Shown here one piece after another: positions 52,340-62,038 of a stretch of DNA of 64,000 nt (the first letter of the stretch is position 1; each line of letters opens with the position of its first letter). The position numbers and the translations under genes were made by a program. Location of the stretch: contig NZ_OY781063.1 in the NCBI RefSeq assembly GCF_963676285.1, positions 868,001 to 932,000 of the forward strand, given 5' to 3'. The notes under the pieces are model-generated. The model was not told the origin of the DNA. It ran no database searches and was given only the letters and a program-made list of their open reading frames with translations. Source of the DNA: an uncultured Sphaerochaeta sp. Its GTDB lineage: Bacteria > Spirochaetota > Spirochaetia > Sphaerochaetales > Sphaerochaetaceae.

Positions 52340-53050
52340 TCAGTACATCTCATATACAATCGAAACCGTGGAAGAGACTTCCATGGACCCTGCAGGAATC
52401 TCGGTAGCCATGTCATAAGCAATAGCAGAGGCTGCTTCCATCTTCATCCTTGTATTGTATGGATTGGAAGCAACGGAGTATTCACTGATGGTAATGGGGG
52501 ATCCAACCTGCATAGCTGAACTTTCTGCATAGAGCTCTGCTTTTGCCTTTGCATTCCCGATTGCTTCCAATCGAGCCTGCTTTAGTGCTTCACTCTTGTC
52601 CTCCTTATCAAGCTGTACAGAGTTGAGATAGATACCGCTGACCTTTCCCATCTGGTCAATAATGGGACCAAGGGCCTTCAGGTCACGTACCTTCACTGAA
52701 AGACTCTGGCTTGCAACCTGCCCTTCCAGGATCTGCTCGCCTTCATCCCATCGGTAACTAGGTCTTAGGTTTAGCGAGGTGGTCTTGATATCAGCCTCAG
52801 CAATCCCATACTCATCAAGCACAGAGAGGAGTTGTGCCAACTTTGCATTCGCAAGCCTCTGGGCTTCCTCAGTGGTCTTCCCCAGTTCACTGACCTGAAT
52901 GGAGAACGTAGCAATATCAGGGGTGACGGTGACCTTTGCCGTTCCATTCACCTCGATTGTCCGCACCAAATCCTTTCCCGTCATACAGGATGAGAATAAA
53001 ATGACCATGGCGAGCGCCAATACAGGCAACACAAGACGTATTCGTTTCAT
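52340..53050 (-). CDS. SIMPL-domain (DUF541) lipoprotein
   Basis: 236 residues. The lipoprotein signal MKRIRLVLPVLALAMVILFSSC places the acylated cysteine at 22. The rest is one SIMPL/DUF541 domain: RTIEVNGTAKVTVTPDIATFSIQV at the start, DIKTTSLNLRPSYRW in the centre and a KAKAELYAESSAMQVG helix near the end, close to the E. coli YggE pattern. Such proteins are periplasmic or surface and connected with oxidative or envelope stress; the mechanism is unknown. It is the last gene of an operon with Mrp and NUDIX genes, six bases after the NUDIX stop. Confidence 0.88.
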   Translation of the reverse strand: MKRIRLVLPVLALAMVILFSSCMTGKDLVRTIEVNGTAKVTVTPDIATFSIQVSELGKTTEEAQRLANAKLAQLLSVLDEYGIAEADIKTTSLNLRPSYRWDEGEQILEGQVASQSLSVKVRDLKALGPIIDQMGKVSGIYLNSVQLDKEDKSEALKQARLEAIGNAKAKAELYAESSAMQVGSPITISEYSVASNPYNTRMKMEAASAIAYDMATEIPAGSMEVSSTVSIVYEMY

Positions 53051-53055
53051 CGTAG

Positions 53056-53682
53056 TTACTCCTTCTCCAATGTGGTCACCAACTCAGGACGCTTTTGTGC
53101 CTCCCGAAGAAAGAAACCCAGGGCAATCATCATAATACCATTATCATAGATGCCGGTGCCCATATCCGCAACCACCTGGGATACCGGCACAGAGAACACG
53201 TCCAGCTGTTCGTTCGGATCAAGCTCCTGTCCGGTGACATGCTCAGCACCCTCGACGAGATAGAAATAGGATCGGTTGTTCATGAACGCAGAGTTGGGGC
53301 TTACATTTCCCAAGGCAGTAATCTTGCCACCGGCAAGACCGGTCTCCTCCCGCAATTCCCTGAGGGCTGCATCGAGGGGATCTTCACCCTCTTCCACCAC
53401 ACCGGCAGGAAATTCCCGGGTAACGGTATTCGACCCATGACGGAACTGCTCTTCCATGATCATCATGGGAACACCATGCTCGTCACGGTACCAAGGGATT
53501 ATCGTTACCCAGTTGGGGGCATCCACCTCTATAAAGGATGAACTCCGACCATCAGTACTGGTACGATGAACGGTACAAATATCAAAGATGGGCCCCTTGA
53601 AGACCCGCTGACGCTGCCCGGACTTCCAAATGAGATGCTTCGTCTCCTTGCTCCCCCCTTCTTGCGAAAACGGATCAAACAT
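53056..53682 (-). CDS. NUDIX hydrolase, ADP-ribose-pyrophosphatase-like
   Basis: 208 residues. The NUDIX box is complete, from GVVEEGEDPLDAALRELREETGL around residue 105, preceded by the substrate-side REFPA motif typical of ADP-sugar pyrophosphatases. The N-terminal beta domain includes FDICTVHRTSTDG. AAAGGAG precedes this ATG at a suitable spacing and lies just inside the Mrp gene end, so the start gap to that gene is four bases; a more upstream ATG would overlap it. The enzyme would cleave ADP-ribose or a similar nucleoside diphosphate derivative in the cytosol. Confidence 0.87.
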   Translation of the reverse strand: MFDPFSQEGGSKETKHLIWKSGQRQRVFKGPIFDICTVHRTSTDGRSSSFIEVDAPNWVTIIPWYRDEHGVPMMIMEEQFRHGSNTVTREFPAGVVEEGEDPLDAALRELREETGLAGGKITALGNVSPNSAFMNNRSYFYLVEGAEHVTGQELDPNEQLDVFSVPVSQVVADMGTGIYDNGIMMIALGFFLREAQKRPELVTTLEKE

Positions 53683-53686
53683 ATGC

Positions 53687-54613
53687 TTATTCTCCTTTCC
53701 TGGATGGACAGTTACTGCTGCATGAGGAACAAGCAGAAGGTGCACAGGAAGCAGTTCCAGCAAAATCGGTCGATCGATGGGACGAGACAGCAGTGCCGCT
53801 GTTGATCATCTCTGCAATTGCCTTCAATGCAGCAGAGGAAGGACTGGTAGGTTGCATGCTCAAATAGCTCTTGCCGGCATCCTCAGCCTCCATGAGTGGT
53901 ACTTCCAGAGGGACACGTCCCAGGAAGGGAACACCCATCTGTTCACACATCTTCTTCCCCCCGCCGATTCCGAAGATGGGGATCTCTGTATTGCAGCCTG
54001 GACAAATAAGACCACTCATATTTTCCACGACGCCCAGGATTGCCACACCCATCTTCCTCGAGAAGCTCACACTTCTTCGTGCGTCAAGGATTGCAACCTC
54101 CTGAGGAGTGGTTACAATGACCGTCCCGGTCAGTTCTGGAATCGTCTGACAAACAGTGAGCTGCTCATCACCGGTACCTGGAGGGGAATCGATGAGCAAA
54201 TAGTCCAACTCTCCCCAATTGGCTTGGGCAAGGAACTGTCTGATGGCTGCAATTTTCATGGGTCCACGCCATACAATGGGACTATCGGGGTCTATTGCGA
54301 AGGCAAGGCTCATTACCTTCAACCCTGGTCGGGCTTCAACTGGATAGAACGTCTCTCCACCGTTCTCGGTGGTGAGAATCTTATCTTCACAACCGAGCAT
54401 TTTTGCCACATTCGGTCCATGCAGGTCAGTATCAAGAATGCCGACAGTACATCCGCTGTCAACCAGTGCATTTGCCAGATTTACGGTAACGGTGGTCTTC
54501 CCCACCCCACCTTTTCCACTCATGACCAGGATTTTTCTCCCGATCTTATCCATATTTTCCCTAATTGCCTTGTCCTCGGCAATTTTCTGCTCAAAATCCA
54601 TTCCTTCAGCCAT
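53687..54613 (-). CDS. Mrp/NBP35-family Fe-S carrier ATPase, CxxC form
   Basis: 308 residues. The deviant Walker A is MSGKGGVGKTTVTVNLA near residue 32, and LLIDSPPGTGDEQLT is the Walker B region. Unlike the Mrp gene at the start of the window it keeps the bridging cluster motif ICPGCNTEIPIFG. A cysteine-rich tail (SCAPSACSSCSSNCPSRKGE) follows the conserved domain and may bind metal or cluster. The ATG follows AAGGA at a spacing of seven. It is the first gene of a minus-strand operon with NUDIX and SIMPL genes, divergent from oadGAB. Confidence 0.92.
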   Translation of the reverse strand: MAEGMDFEQKIAEDKAIRENMDKIGRKILVMSGKGGVGKTTVTVNLANALVDSGCTVGILDTDLHGPNVAKMLGCEDKILTTENGGETFYPVEARPGLKVMSLAFAIDPDSPIVWRGPMKIAAIRQFLAQANWGELDYLLIDSPPGTGDEQLTVCQTIPELTGTVIVTTPQEVAILDARRSVSFSRKMGVAILGVVENMSGLICPGCNTEIPIFGIGGGKKMCEQMGVPFLGRVPLEVPLMEAEDAGKSYLSMQPTSPSSAALKAIAEMINSGTAVSSHRSTDFAGTASCAPSACSSCSSNCPSRKGE

Positions 54614-54846
54614 ATATATCCTTCTTCTTTCAATAATTTTACCACAGAGTACCTTACTGCAAAGCATGAAAACAGACAAGAGAAGCAGACTGCAGACAGG
54701 CAACCATGGAAGATTCTATAAAAAGGTATCCAGATAATTGTATACAGGCAAACTAAAACTTCCAAAGAGGGGTGTTTTTTCGTATAAAAAACCTACGGAA
54801 AAATTGAGCTATGCTAAATTCCTAAAAGCATTTATCCCACCTTTAC

Positions 54847-54876
54847 TTGAAACGCTCCCCATGATTCCGATATACT
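54847..54876 (+). promoter_or_regulatory. Promoter of the oadGAB operon
   Basis: TTGAAA, 18 bases, TATACT, about 60 bases before the first gene. An A/T hairpin (GGTGTTTTTT/AAAAAACC) lies further upstream at about 54770-54792. Confidence 0.55.
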
Positions 54877-54939
54877 AACCCCCAGTGTGTCATTTGTAGT
54901 CCTTGGCTACGATCACTATAAACCTTATTAGGAGTTCGT

Positions 54940-55215
54940 ATGGTATTCTTAGCGCAACTACCGAAAGAGCAACTTGTCGCCCAGTTGGAGAATGGGGTCA
55001 TCCTCATGATTCTGGGTATTGCTACGGTGTTTGTGTTTCTTACGTTGCTGTTTTTCCTTACCAAGGCCATGAGCGCCATTGCAAGTAAAATCGCACCACA
55101 GAAGCCCAAAGCCGTTGTAAGCAGTCCCGCAGCTGTCACAGCTTCCGCAACCTCTGCCAATGACGCAGATATAGCAGCAGCAATTGTCGCAGCCTTCGCA
55201 AAGTCAAAAGAATAA
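54940..55215 (+). CDS. oadG: Oxaloacetate decarboxylase gamma subunit
   Basis: 91 residues with one membrane segment (GVILMILGIATVFVFLTLLFFLTKAMS) and a cytosolic A/P-rich linker ending DADIAAAIVAAFAKSKE. OadG stabilises the Na+-pumping decarboxylase complex by holding the alpha and beta subunits together, and binds Zn in some species. TTAGGAG lies before the ATG. It is followed after 23 bases by oadA, then oadB, in the classical GAB order. Confidence 0.87.
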   Translation: MVFLAQLPKEQLVAQLENGVILMILGIATVFVFLTLLFFLTKAMSAIASKIAPQKPKAVVSSPAAVTASATSANDADIAAAIVAAFAKSKE

Positions 55216-55238
55216 GAAACCCCGGAGGATCATCTCAA

Positions 55239-57077
55239 ATGAAGAAGAAAGTCAATTTTATGTGCACAGCGTTTCGTGACGGATTCCAGTCAGTATACGG
55301 TGCACGTGTATTCACCAAGGATTTCATGCCTGCAGTTGCAGCAGCCAAAGAGGCTGGCATCAATCACTTCGAAGCCGGCGGTGGTGCCCGCTTCCAGTCC
55401 CTGTACTTCTATACTAATGAAGATGCATTCGCCATGATGGATGAGTTCCGTCGTGTTGCCGGGGATGATGCAGACCTGCAGACCCTCAGCCGAGGTGTCA
55501 ATGTTGTCGGTCTCGATTCCCAGCCAAGGGATATCATCGACCTGCATGCAAAGCTTTTCAAGAAGCACGGTATTTCCACCATCCGTAACTTTGATGCACT
55601 CAATGATGTCAACAACCTCATTGACAGTGGAAAGTCCATCGTGGACGCAGGACTTCGTCACGAAGTGGTTGTAACCATGATGAGCCTTCCCCCAAACACC
55701 GAAGGCGCTCACGACCCAGACTTCTATGAAGCAACCCTGAAGCAGATCATGGATGCAGGAATTGAGTTCCAGTCCGTCTGTTTCAAGGACGCAAGTGGTA
55801 CCTCTACCCCAGCATATGTGTACGAAACCATCAAGCGCGCAAGAAAGTTGCTCGGCAAGGATGTGAATCTCGTATTCCACAGCCACGATACAGCAGGTGT
55901 ATCAATCCAGCAGTATGTAAGCGCCATTGAAGCAGGTGCAAACCAGGTTGACCTCTCCATGAGCCCGGTTTCCGGCGGTACCTGTCAGCCAGACATTATC
56001 ACCATGTGGCATGCACTTCGCCATACTGATTATGATCTGGGTATCGATATCAAGAAGATTCGTGAAGCTGAGTCAGTATTCAGGGATTGCATGAAAGACT
56101 ACATCATTCCCCCTGAAGCAATGACCGTTAGCCCTGAAATCCCGTTCTCACCGCTTCCTGGTGGTGCCCTTACGGCAAACACCCAGATGTTGCGTGACAA
56201 CAACCTGATGGACAAGTATCCTGCCATCGTCGAGGCAATGGCTGAGACTGTAGCAAAGGGTGGTTTCGGAACTTCCGTAACTCCTGTTTCCCAGTTCTAT
56301 TTCCAGCAGGCTTTCAACAACGTCATGTTCGGACCTTGGAAAAAGATTGCAGAAGGCTACGGCAAGATGGTTCTCGGTTACTTCGGCAAGACTCCTGTCG
56401 AACCCGATGCCGAAGTTGTCAAGATCTGTGCAGAGCAGATGAAGATGGAGCCCACCACCAAGAAGGTTGTCGACATCAATGATGCCGATCCCAAGAAGGG
56501 TGTAAAGGTAGCAAAAGAAATGCTCGAGAAGGAAGGCCTTCCGCTCACTGATGAGAATATCTTCATTGCTGCTTCCTGTAAGGAGAAGGGTATCCTTTAC
56601 CTTACCGGCAAGGCTCAGGTAAACGGTATCTACAAGATCGACCGTGAGGAAGAAGCTGCCAAACAGAAGGGCGAGTACACCGTTACCGTCAATGGAAAGG
56701 CCTATGGCGTTAAGCTCACCAAGAACTCCGCCAAGGTTAATGGCAATGACTACCCTCTCAATGTTGCTTTCGGTATTGACGAGAGTGCCATCGAGGCAAC
56801 CAAGGATGCTGCCGGTAGTGCTCCTGCTGCAGCCAGCGGTGCTGCCGCTACTCCCTCTCATGAAGCTGTCTCGGTCAATGCACCGATGCCAGGCTTGATC
56901 CTCCGCATAGATGTGAAGGAAGGCCAGCAGGTCAAGAAAAACCAGGTGCTGATGATCATGGAAGCCATGAAGATGGAAAATGAGATCTATGCTCCTTGTG
57001 ATGGCGTAGTAACCAAGATCGCCGTAAGCCAAGGCCAGCAGATGCAGAGCGATGACGAATTGCTGGTGATCAGCTAA
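55239..57077 (+). CDS. oadA: Oxaloacetate decarboxylase alpha subunit
   Basis: 612 residues. The carboxyltransferase domain (about 1-460) shows the [15 protein letters not shown] start, [21 protein letters not shown] and the metal-ligand [10 protein letters not shown] linker rich in A, S and G precedes the biotinyl domain with MEAMKMEN, the biotin lysine being K578. The enzyme moves the carboxyl group of oxaloacetate onto biotin, giving pyruvate. The related methylmalonyl-CoA or pyruvate carboxylase subunits are less likely given oadG and oadB beside it. GGAGG precedes the ATG. Confidence 0.95.
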   Translation: MKKKVNFMCTAFRDGFQSVYGARVFTKDFMPAVAAAKEAGINHFEAGGGARFQSLYFYTNEDAFAMMDEFRRVAGDDADLQTLSRGVNVVGLDSQPRDIIDLHAKLFKKHGISTIRNFDALNDVNNLIDSGKSIVDAGLRHEVVVTMMSLPPNTEGAHDPDFYEATLKQIMDAGIEFQSVCFKDASGTSTPAYVYETIKRARKLLGKDVNLVFHSHDTAGVSIQQYVSAIEAGANQVDLSMSPVSGGTCQPDIITMWHALRHTDYDLGIDIKKIREAESVFRDCMKDYIIPPEAMTVSPEIPFSPLPGGALTANTQMLRDNNLMDKYPAIVEAMAETVAKGGFGTSVTPVSQFYFQQAFNNVMFGPWKKIAEGYGKMVLGYFGKTPVEPDAEVVKICAEQMKMEPTTKKVVDINDADPKKGVKVAKEMLEKEGLPLTDENIFIAASCKEKGILYLTGKAQVNGIYKIDREEEAAKQKGEYTVTVNGKAYGVKLTKNSAKVNGNDYPLNVAFGIDESAIEATKDAAGSAPAAASGAAATPSHEAVSVNAPMPGLILRIDVKEGQQVKKNQVLMIMEAMKMENEIYAPCDGVVTKIAVSQGQQMQSDDELLVIS

Positions 57078-57090
57078 AGGAGACTCTGAG

Positions 57091-58281
57091 ATGATTGGTT
57101 CCGCGTTTAATCAACTCTGGCAGTCCACTGGACTGTTCGGATTCTTGGGGTTGGCAGAAGGCTTCGGTGTTGGCAATTTTGTCATGATCATCGTTGGCTT
57201 TGTCCTCCTCTATCTTGCCATAGTAAAGAACTTTGAACCTTTACTGTTGGTAACTATTGGGTTCGGTTGTATCCTCTCGAATATCCCCATGGGATATGCA
57301 GCAAGCATTGATCCTACCTCAGGAGCTCCTGGGTTTATCAAGCTGTTGTTCGATATGGGTATTGATACCGGTCTCTTCCCGATCTTGATCTTCATGGGTG
57401 TTGGTGCAATGACGGACTTCGGCCCGCTTATTGCAAACCCCAAGACCCTGTTGCTCGGCGCAGCAGCCCAGGCAGGCATCTTCGTTGCCCTGCTCGGCGC
57501 ACTTGCACTGAGCTTCATACCTGGGATCAACTTTGACCTCTTCGCTGCTGGTTCCATCGGAATCATCGGTGGTGCTGACGGTCCGACGGCTATCTACGTG
57601 ACCAGTCGTCTTAAACCGGATCTCTTGGGCCCCATCGCCGTAGCTGCCTACAGCTATATGGCATTGGTTCCCATCATCCAGCCCCCGATCATGCGAGCCC
57701 TGACCACCAAGGAAGAGCGGATGATCAAGATGAAACAGCTTCGACCGGTCTCAAAGCTGGAGAGAATACTCTTCCCCTTGACCGTTCTTACCGCTTGTGC
57801 AGTCTTGCTTCCCTCCGCTACCCCGCTCATCGGATCCCTGATGTTCGGTAACCTGGCCAAGGAGTGCGGAGTGACCAACCGTCTTTCGGACACCATGCAG
57901 AATGCATTGATGAATATCGTAACGATCTTCCTCGGCCTCTCTGTCGGTTCGAAGATGGAAGCTTCCCACTTCCTCAACCTGAACACCTTGGGAATCCTCG
58001 CTCTTGGCATGATTGCATTCTCTATCGGTACCGCATCCGGCTTGCTCATCGCAAAACTGATGAACAAGCTTGACCCGAAACATCCAGTCAATCCACTTAT
58101 CGGAAGCGCTGGTGTATCGGCAGTTCCAATGGCTGCCCGTGTTTCCAGCAAGGTTGGACAGGAGTCAGATCCCCAGAACTTCTTGCTTATGCATGCCATG
58201 GGCCCGAACGTAGCTGGAGTTATCGGCTCTGCCGTTGCAGCTGGTGTCTTGCTTGCAGTCATTCCGTTCATGATGGCCTAG
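57091..58281 (+). CDS. oadB: Oxaloacetate decarboxylase beta subunit, Na+ pump
   Basis: 396-residue integral membrane protein that decarboxylates carboxybiotin and pumps Na+ out. Conserved re-entrant segments [21 protein letters not shown] and [18 protein letters not shown] contain the Na+-site aspartates, and [19 protein letters not shown] completes the second half; all are intact. It follows oadA by 13 bases and is closed by a strong terminator. Confidence 0.95.
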   Translation: MIGSAFNQLWQSTGLFGFLGLAEGFGVGNFVMIIVGFVLLYLAIVKNFEPLLLVTIGFGCILSNIPMGYAASIDPTSGAPGFIKLLFDMGIDTGLFPILIFMGVGAMTDFGPLIANPKTLLLGAAAQAGIFVALLGALALSFIPGINFDLFAAGSIGIIGGADGPTAIYVTSRLKPDLLGPIAVAAYSYMALVPIIQPPIMRALTTKEERMIKMKQLRPVSKLERILFPLTVLTACAVLLPSATPLIGSLMFGNLAKECGVTNRLSDTMQNALMNIVTIFLGLSVGSKMEASHFLNLNTLGILALGMIAFSIGTASGLLIAKLMNKLDPKHPVNPLIGSAGVSAVPMAARVSSKVGQESDPQNFLLMHAMGPNVAGVIGSAVAAGVLLAVIPFMMA

Positions 58282-58304
58282 CAGAAAAATTTATTACCTA
58301 TCCC

Positions 58305-58339
58305 AAGAGCCTATCCTCAACGATAGGCTCTTGTTTTTT
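58305..58339 (+). terminator. Terminator of oadGAB
   Basis: AAGAGCCTATC and GATAGGCTCTT form 11 perfect pairs with loop CTCAAC, followed by GTTTTTT. Confidence 0.95.
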
Positions 58340-58379
58340 GCCCTTTCCTTCATTGGGTCTCTGAGATATAGTTAAGGCC

Positions 58380-59318
58380 ATGTGGTATATCATCCTCGTC
58401 CTCATCATTGCATTCATACTCTGGAATACGACCCTTATCGGGTATCGCGACAGGAATGTAGAACCCCTCACCGTCGATGAATCCAAGGTATGCTGTGAGG
58501 AAGCAAAGAGTATCATCATGACTAAAGAAGGAAGGCAACAGGCTATCTTGCTTGTTCACGGCTTCCCCTCCACCCCTTCTGTCTACCACTACAGTGCTGA
58601 GCGGTTTTATGAAGCGGGGCTGGATGTACATGCGCCTCTGATGCCTGGATTTGGAACCGACCCTGAACAGTTTGCCCATACCACCTTCACCCAGTGGTTC
58701 AACTACCTCTGTAAGTACTATGAAACCCTCAGAGAACAGTATGAAACGCTCTACGTACTGGGCATCAGCATGGGGGGCATGATGACCCTGAAGCTCGGAG
58801 AAACCTACTGCCAGAGTATAATTGCTCCCGATAAACTGGTAACCATAGCGGCCCCTGTGGTCTACAATAGCCTGAAGGACGGCATCATTACAGATTGGAA
58901 ACAATACATATCCCGAACTGTAGCTCTCTTCACCCCCTCAATCGGGGCACATGTGGTTACTGGCAATCCCAAGGGAGAAGATGGCAGTGAGTACTGGTAT
59001 GGCTATGGAGGGCTTTTTATTCGGCCAGGACTAAGCTTGGTCCATGCCATGAAAGGGGTTCGAAAGAATCTTGGAAAGATAACCTGTCCCCTCTTTTCCA
59101 TCCACGATATCAACGACCAGACTGTTCCATTCAAGAATCTCAAGATCATAGAGAGGGAACAGAATAGTGTTGACTTCCACATCCTTGAAACGGAAATGGA
59201 CAACTACAACCACAGCAGACATGCCCTACTCCTCTATCGATCTATCCAGCAATCATTAACCGATACGATTCTCGAATTCTTGCTAGAAAAGGAGCGTACA
59301 AATCATGCCCAAACGTAA
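58380..59318 (+). CDS. Alpha/beta hydrolase, membrane-anchored
   Basis: 312 residues. A single N-terminal membrane segment ([22 protein letters not shown]) is followed by an alpha/beta-hydrolase domain of the carboxylesterase/monoglyceride lipase type. The oxyanion motif is [10 protein letters not shown] near residue 60 and the nucleophile elbow is GISMGG with S120. [11 protein letters not shown] supplies the acid, and NHSRHALLL near the end the histidine. It starts an operon with a dCMP deaminase and a PfkB kinase, overlapping the former by 14 bases. The substrate is unknown. Confidence 0.87.
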   Translation: MWYIILVLIIAFILWNTTLIGYRDRNVEPLTVDESKVCCEEAKSIIMTKEGRQQAILLVHGFPSTPSVYHYSAERFYEAGLDVHAPLMPGFGTDPEQFAHTTFTQWFNYLCKYYETLREQYETLYVLGISMGGMMTLKLGETYCQSIIAPDKLVTIAAPVVYNSLKDGIITDWKQYISRTVALFTPSIGAHVVTGNPKGEDGSEYWYGYGGLFIRPGLSLVHAMKGVRKNLGKITCPLFSIHDINDQTVPFKNLKIIEREQNSVDFHILETEMDNYNHSRHALLLYRSIQQSLTDTILEFLLEKERTNHAQT

Positions 59319-59790
59319 AGACTATCTCAGTTGGGACGAATATTTCATGGGAGTGGCCGTCCTATCGTCACTCAGGAGCAAAGACCCAAGCACCCAGGTT
59401 GGAGCATGTATCGTGAACACCGACCATAAGATCGTCGGTGTTGGATACAATGGTTTCCCGATCGGGGTTGATGATGATGACATTCCTTGGGAAAGGGAAG
59501 GAGAATGGCTCGAGACAAAGTATCCCTATGTCTGCCATGCTGAGCTGAACGCCATCCTCAATGCAATCAGCAGCAACCTGAAGGGGTGTAGGCTGTACGT
59601 TGGCCTGTTTCCTTGCAATGAGTGTGCGAAGGCAATCATCCAGTCAGGGATCAAGGAAGTGGTGTTCCTTTCCGACAAGTACAGTGAAGCAGACAACACG
59701 AAAGCATCCAAGCTGATGTTTGACAAGACCGGTGTTGCCTACCGGCAACTGATTCCCCAGCATGGTTCGATTCTGCTCAAATTGTCATGA
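59305..59790 (+). CDS. dCMP deaminase family protein
   Basis: 161 residues of the cytidine/deoxycytidylate deaminase superfamily. Zinc ligands are in CHAELNAI (H78-A-E80) and PCNEC (C104, C107), with the proton-shuttle glutamate between. [13 protein letters not shown] and GYNGFPIG match dCMP deaminase, which makes dUMP for thymidylate. It overlaps the upstream hydrolase by 14 bases and the kinase by four bases. Confidence 0.92.
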   Translation: MPKRKDYLSWDEYFMGVAVLSSLRSKDPSTQVGACIVNTDHKIVGVGYNGFPIGVDDDDIPWEREGEWLETKYPYVCHAELNAILNAISSNLKGCRLYVGLFPCNECAKAIIQSGIKEVVFLSDKYSEADNTKASKLMFDKTGVAYRQLIPQHGSILLKLS

Positions 59791-60686
59791 AGATTCTTTC
59801 TGTCTGCCTGAACCCAACTTTCCAGATTACGATGCGCTTCCCCTCTTTCTCAATCGGGGAGGTGAATCGTGCCCTGGAACACTATCTGGATGCATCAGGA
59901 AAGGGAATGAATGCAGCAAGGATAGTCAGCCAACTTGGACACGAGAGCCTCCTGCTTACCCACTTGGGAGGTAGCCGTACTGAAGAGATGATTGGCCTTT
60001 GCAGGAAAGATGGGGTCACCCCGCTCTGGGCGGATAGTGGAAGTGCCATCAGAACCTGTGTAACCGTCATCACAAGCGAGGGGGCAACCGAGCTGGTCCA
60101 GGAACCCTATCCTGTGGACCTTGCCTGCGAGGAGCCCATCAGAAACCTCTTCTCCCAAAACATCAAGGATTGTGATGGCTTGATCATTCTGGGAACCCGT
60201 GCCCCTGGCTACTCAGACAATCTCTATGCAGACTTTGTCAAGGAAGCGAAAACATTGGGGAAGTTTGTCTTGCTCGACTTGAAGGGTGAAGACTTGAAGC
60301 GCTGTCTCCCCCACCATCCTGATGTGGTGAAGATCAACCTCAGTGAAGCAGTCCATACCTTCCTTGGGATCAAGCTGGCAGAACACCAGGATACCGAGGA
60401 TCTCAAGGAGACGGTGAGGGACATGCTTGGAAGGTTGTATGAACAGTATGGGAGTACATTCGTGCTCTCTCGGGGATCATCTGAACTCTGGGTACAGAAT
60501 TCCCGTTTCTTTACTGTTCCGGTTGAGAAGACAGAGGTAGTGAATACTATCGGGTGCGGAGATTCCTTGAGTGCAGCCCTGACGGTACAGTTGCTAAAGG
60601 GTAAAAAACTGCAACAAGCAGTAAGCAACGCAACAAAAGTTGCAACAACGAGTGCAATATCTATACATCCTGCAAGTATTGTCTAG
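59787..60686 (+). CDS. PfkB-family sugar kinase, 1-phosphofructokinase-like
   Basis: 299 residues, ribokinase/PfkB fold. The N-terminal [11 protein letters not shown] and [14 protein letters not shown] match the 1-phosphofructokinase/tagatose-6-phosphate kinase branch. The C-terminal PfkB signature is [13 protein letters not shown], with catalytic D259; the usual GAGD reads GCGD here. DLKGEDLKR is the phosphate-sugar side. Substrate probably fructose-1-phosphate or tagatose-6-phosphate. It is coupled by ATGA to the deaminase. Confidence 0.87.
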   Translation: MKILSVCLNPTFQITMRFPSFSIGEVNRALEHYLDASGKGMNAARIVSQLGHESLLLTHLGGSRTEEMIGLCRKDGVTPLWADSGSAIRTCVTVITSEGATELVQEPYPVDLACEEPIRNLFSQNIKDCDGLIILGTRAPGYSDNLYADFVKEAKTLGKFVLLDLKGEDLKRCLPHHPDVVKINLSEAVHTFLGIKLAEHQDTEDLKETVRDMLGRLYEQYGSTFVLSRGSSELWVQNSRFFTVPVEKTEVVNTIGCGDSLSAALTVQLLKGKKLQQAVSNATKVATTSAISIHPASIV

Positions 60687-60845
60687 TTTTTTACCTTATA
60701 TGAATGGTGCATAAAGATAGTAATACTTTTATGTTTCACTAAAATTGCAACACATAAATCTTCATTTTCCCTCGATATTAACTGTAAATATCACTGATAG
60801 CTCAATTTATTAATCGATAATTTCGCAACTATTCACATATTTCTT

Positions 60846-60905
60846 TTGACAGAGCATACAATCCACCTCTATACTGAAAAAAGCTTAGACCCAGTAAAAT
60901 GGGTC
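60846..60905 (+). promoter_or_regulatory. Promoter and palindrome of the BMP-type ABC operon
   Basis: TTGACA, 18 bases, TATACT. Twelve bases further GACCCA-GTAAAA-TGGGTC is a perfect inverted repeat at the start of the message, either an operator or a leader hairpin. Confidence 0.65.
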
Positions 60906-60928
60906 GATATTCCAAGAGGAGAAGGAAC

Positions 60929-61960
60929 ATGAAAAAATTTCTGACAATTCTGTTTTGTCTTGCGCTCGTCAGTGGCTCGCTTTTTGCTGCAGGAAGCAGT
61001 GAAGCTCCAGCTGAAGAGGCTGATTCCAATGTGGTCAAGATTGCCTTGATCATCGAGAACACCATTGACGACAAGGGCTGGTGTCAGGCGATGCACGATG
61101 GTATCATCGCTGCCCAGAAAAGCCTGCCTGGTCGTATTGAGTACAGCTACACAGAGAAGATGAAGCCAGTTGATGCCGGTTCTGCTGCCCGCCAGTATGT
61201 TGCCCAGGGTTTTGATATCATCATCGCCCATGGAGCACAGTACAAGAACCTCATCATGGAAATGGCTGAAGAGTATCCTGATGTTTCCTTCGCCTTTGGA
61301 ACCAGCGCCGAGGTTGGTCCGGACAATGTATTCACCTACATGCCAGAAAGCGAAGAGACCGGTTACCTTTCCGGTATCATCGCTGGAATGACCACAAAAG
61401 CCAATGTCATCGGCCTTGTCGGTCCTGTTGATGCAGGAGACGCAGCTCGCTACAACCGTGGTTTCGTCCTCGGTGTCCAGGCTGTCAATCCAAAAGCCAA
61501 GATCATGGTCGCACACAGTGGATCCTTCAGTGATTTCGTAAAAGCTGGAGAGGTTGCACAGTCCCAGATCAGAAGCGGTGCCGATGTATTGACCGGAAGC
61601 AGCCAGCAGGCTCTCGGTGCTCTTCGTGCCGTAGCTGACTACCCCAATGAAGAGATTTGGTGGGTTGGTCAGGATATCGCTCAGATTCACATCACCGAAG
61701 GCTACAAGGTTATTGCAGCTTCTTCCTACAACTATGCATCCGTCATCGAAGGCCTCGTTGCCAAGCTTGATGCCGGCGTCTTGGGTGGAGAGGTCATTCC
61801 TTTGAACTTCAAGAACGGTGGATTCGTATTTGAGTTCAACCCTGAACTTGAAAACATGTATGCAGGAGAGATTGAAGAGAAGGTCAATGCTGCCATCGAT
61901 TCCTTCAATGCTGCAAGTGGGACCATCAACTACACCAGTGTTGATTACTCCAAACTGTAA
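60929..61960 (+). CDS. BMP-family ABC binding protein
   Basis: 343 residues of the basic membrane protein/PnrA family, which in spirochaetes binds purine nucleosides. The signal peptide MKKFLTILFCLALVSGSLFAAGS lacks the lipobox cysteine of Treponema PnrA, so it is probably a free periplasmic protein. VVKIALIIENTIDDKGWCQAMHDGI, FDIIIAHGAQYKNLI, PDVSFAFGTSAEVGPDNVF and GAGD-like QAVNPKAKI blocks follow in order. AGAGGAG precedes the ATG. It heads an operon with an ATPase and permeases. Confidence 0.9.
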   Translation: MKKFLTILFCLALVSGSLFAAGSSEAPAEEADSNVVKIALIIENTIDDKGWCQAMHDGIIAAQKSLPGRIEYSYTEKMKPVDAGSAARQYVAQGFDIIIAHGAQYKNLIMEMAEEYPDVSFAFGTSAEVGPDNVFTYMPESEETGYLSGIIAGMTTKANVIGLVGPVDAGDAARYNRGFVLGVQAVNPKAKIMVAHSGSFSDFVKAGEVAQSQIRSGADVLTGSSQQALGALRAVADYPNEEIWWVGQDIAQIHITEGYKVIAASSYNYASVIEGLVAKLDAGVLGGEVIPLNFKNGGFVFEFNPELENMYAGEIEEKVNAAIDSFNAASGTINYTSVDYSKL

Positions 61961-61974
61961 GCACATTGTTTCCC

Positions 61975-62012
61975 AGTCATGCAGGGATTACTCTGCATGA
62001 CTGCTTTTTTTT
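61975..62012 (+). terminator. Intra-operon terminator after the binding protein
   Basis: AGTCATGCAG and CTGCATGACT form ten perfect pairs with an eight-base loop, followed by GC and eight T. Partial read-through would give excess binding protein over transporter. Confidence 0.9.
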
Positions 62013-62038
62013 GATTATTTCCCACGGAGGCTTCCCCC

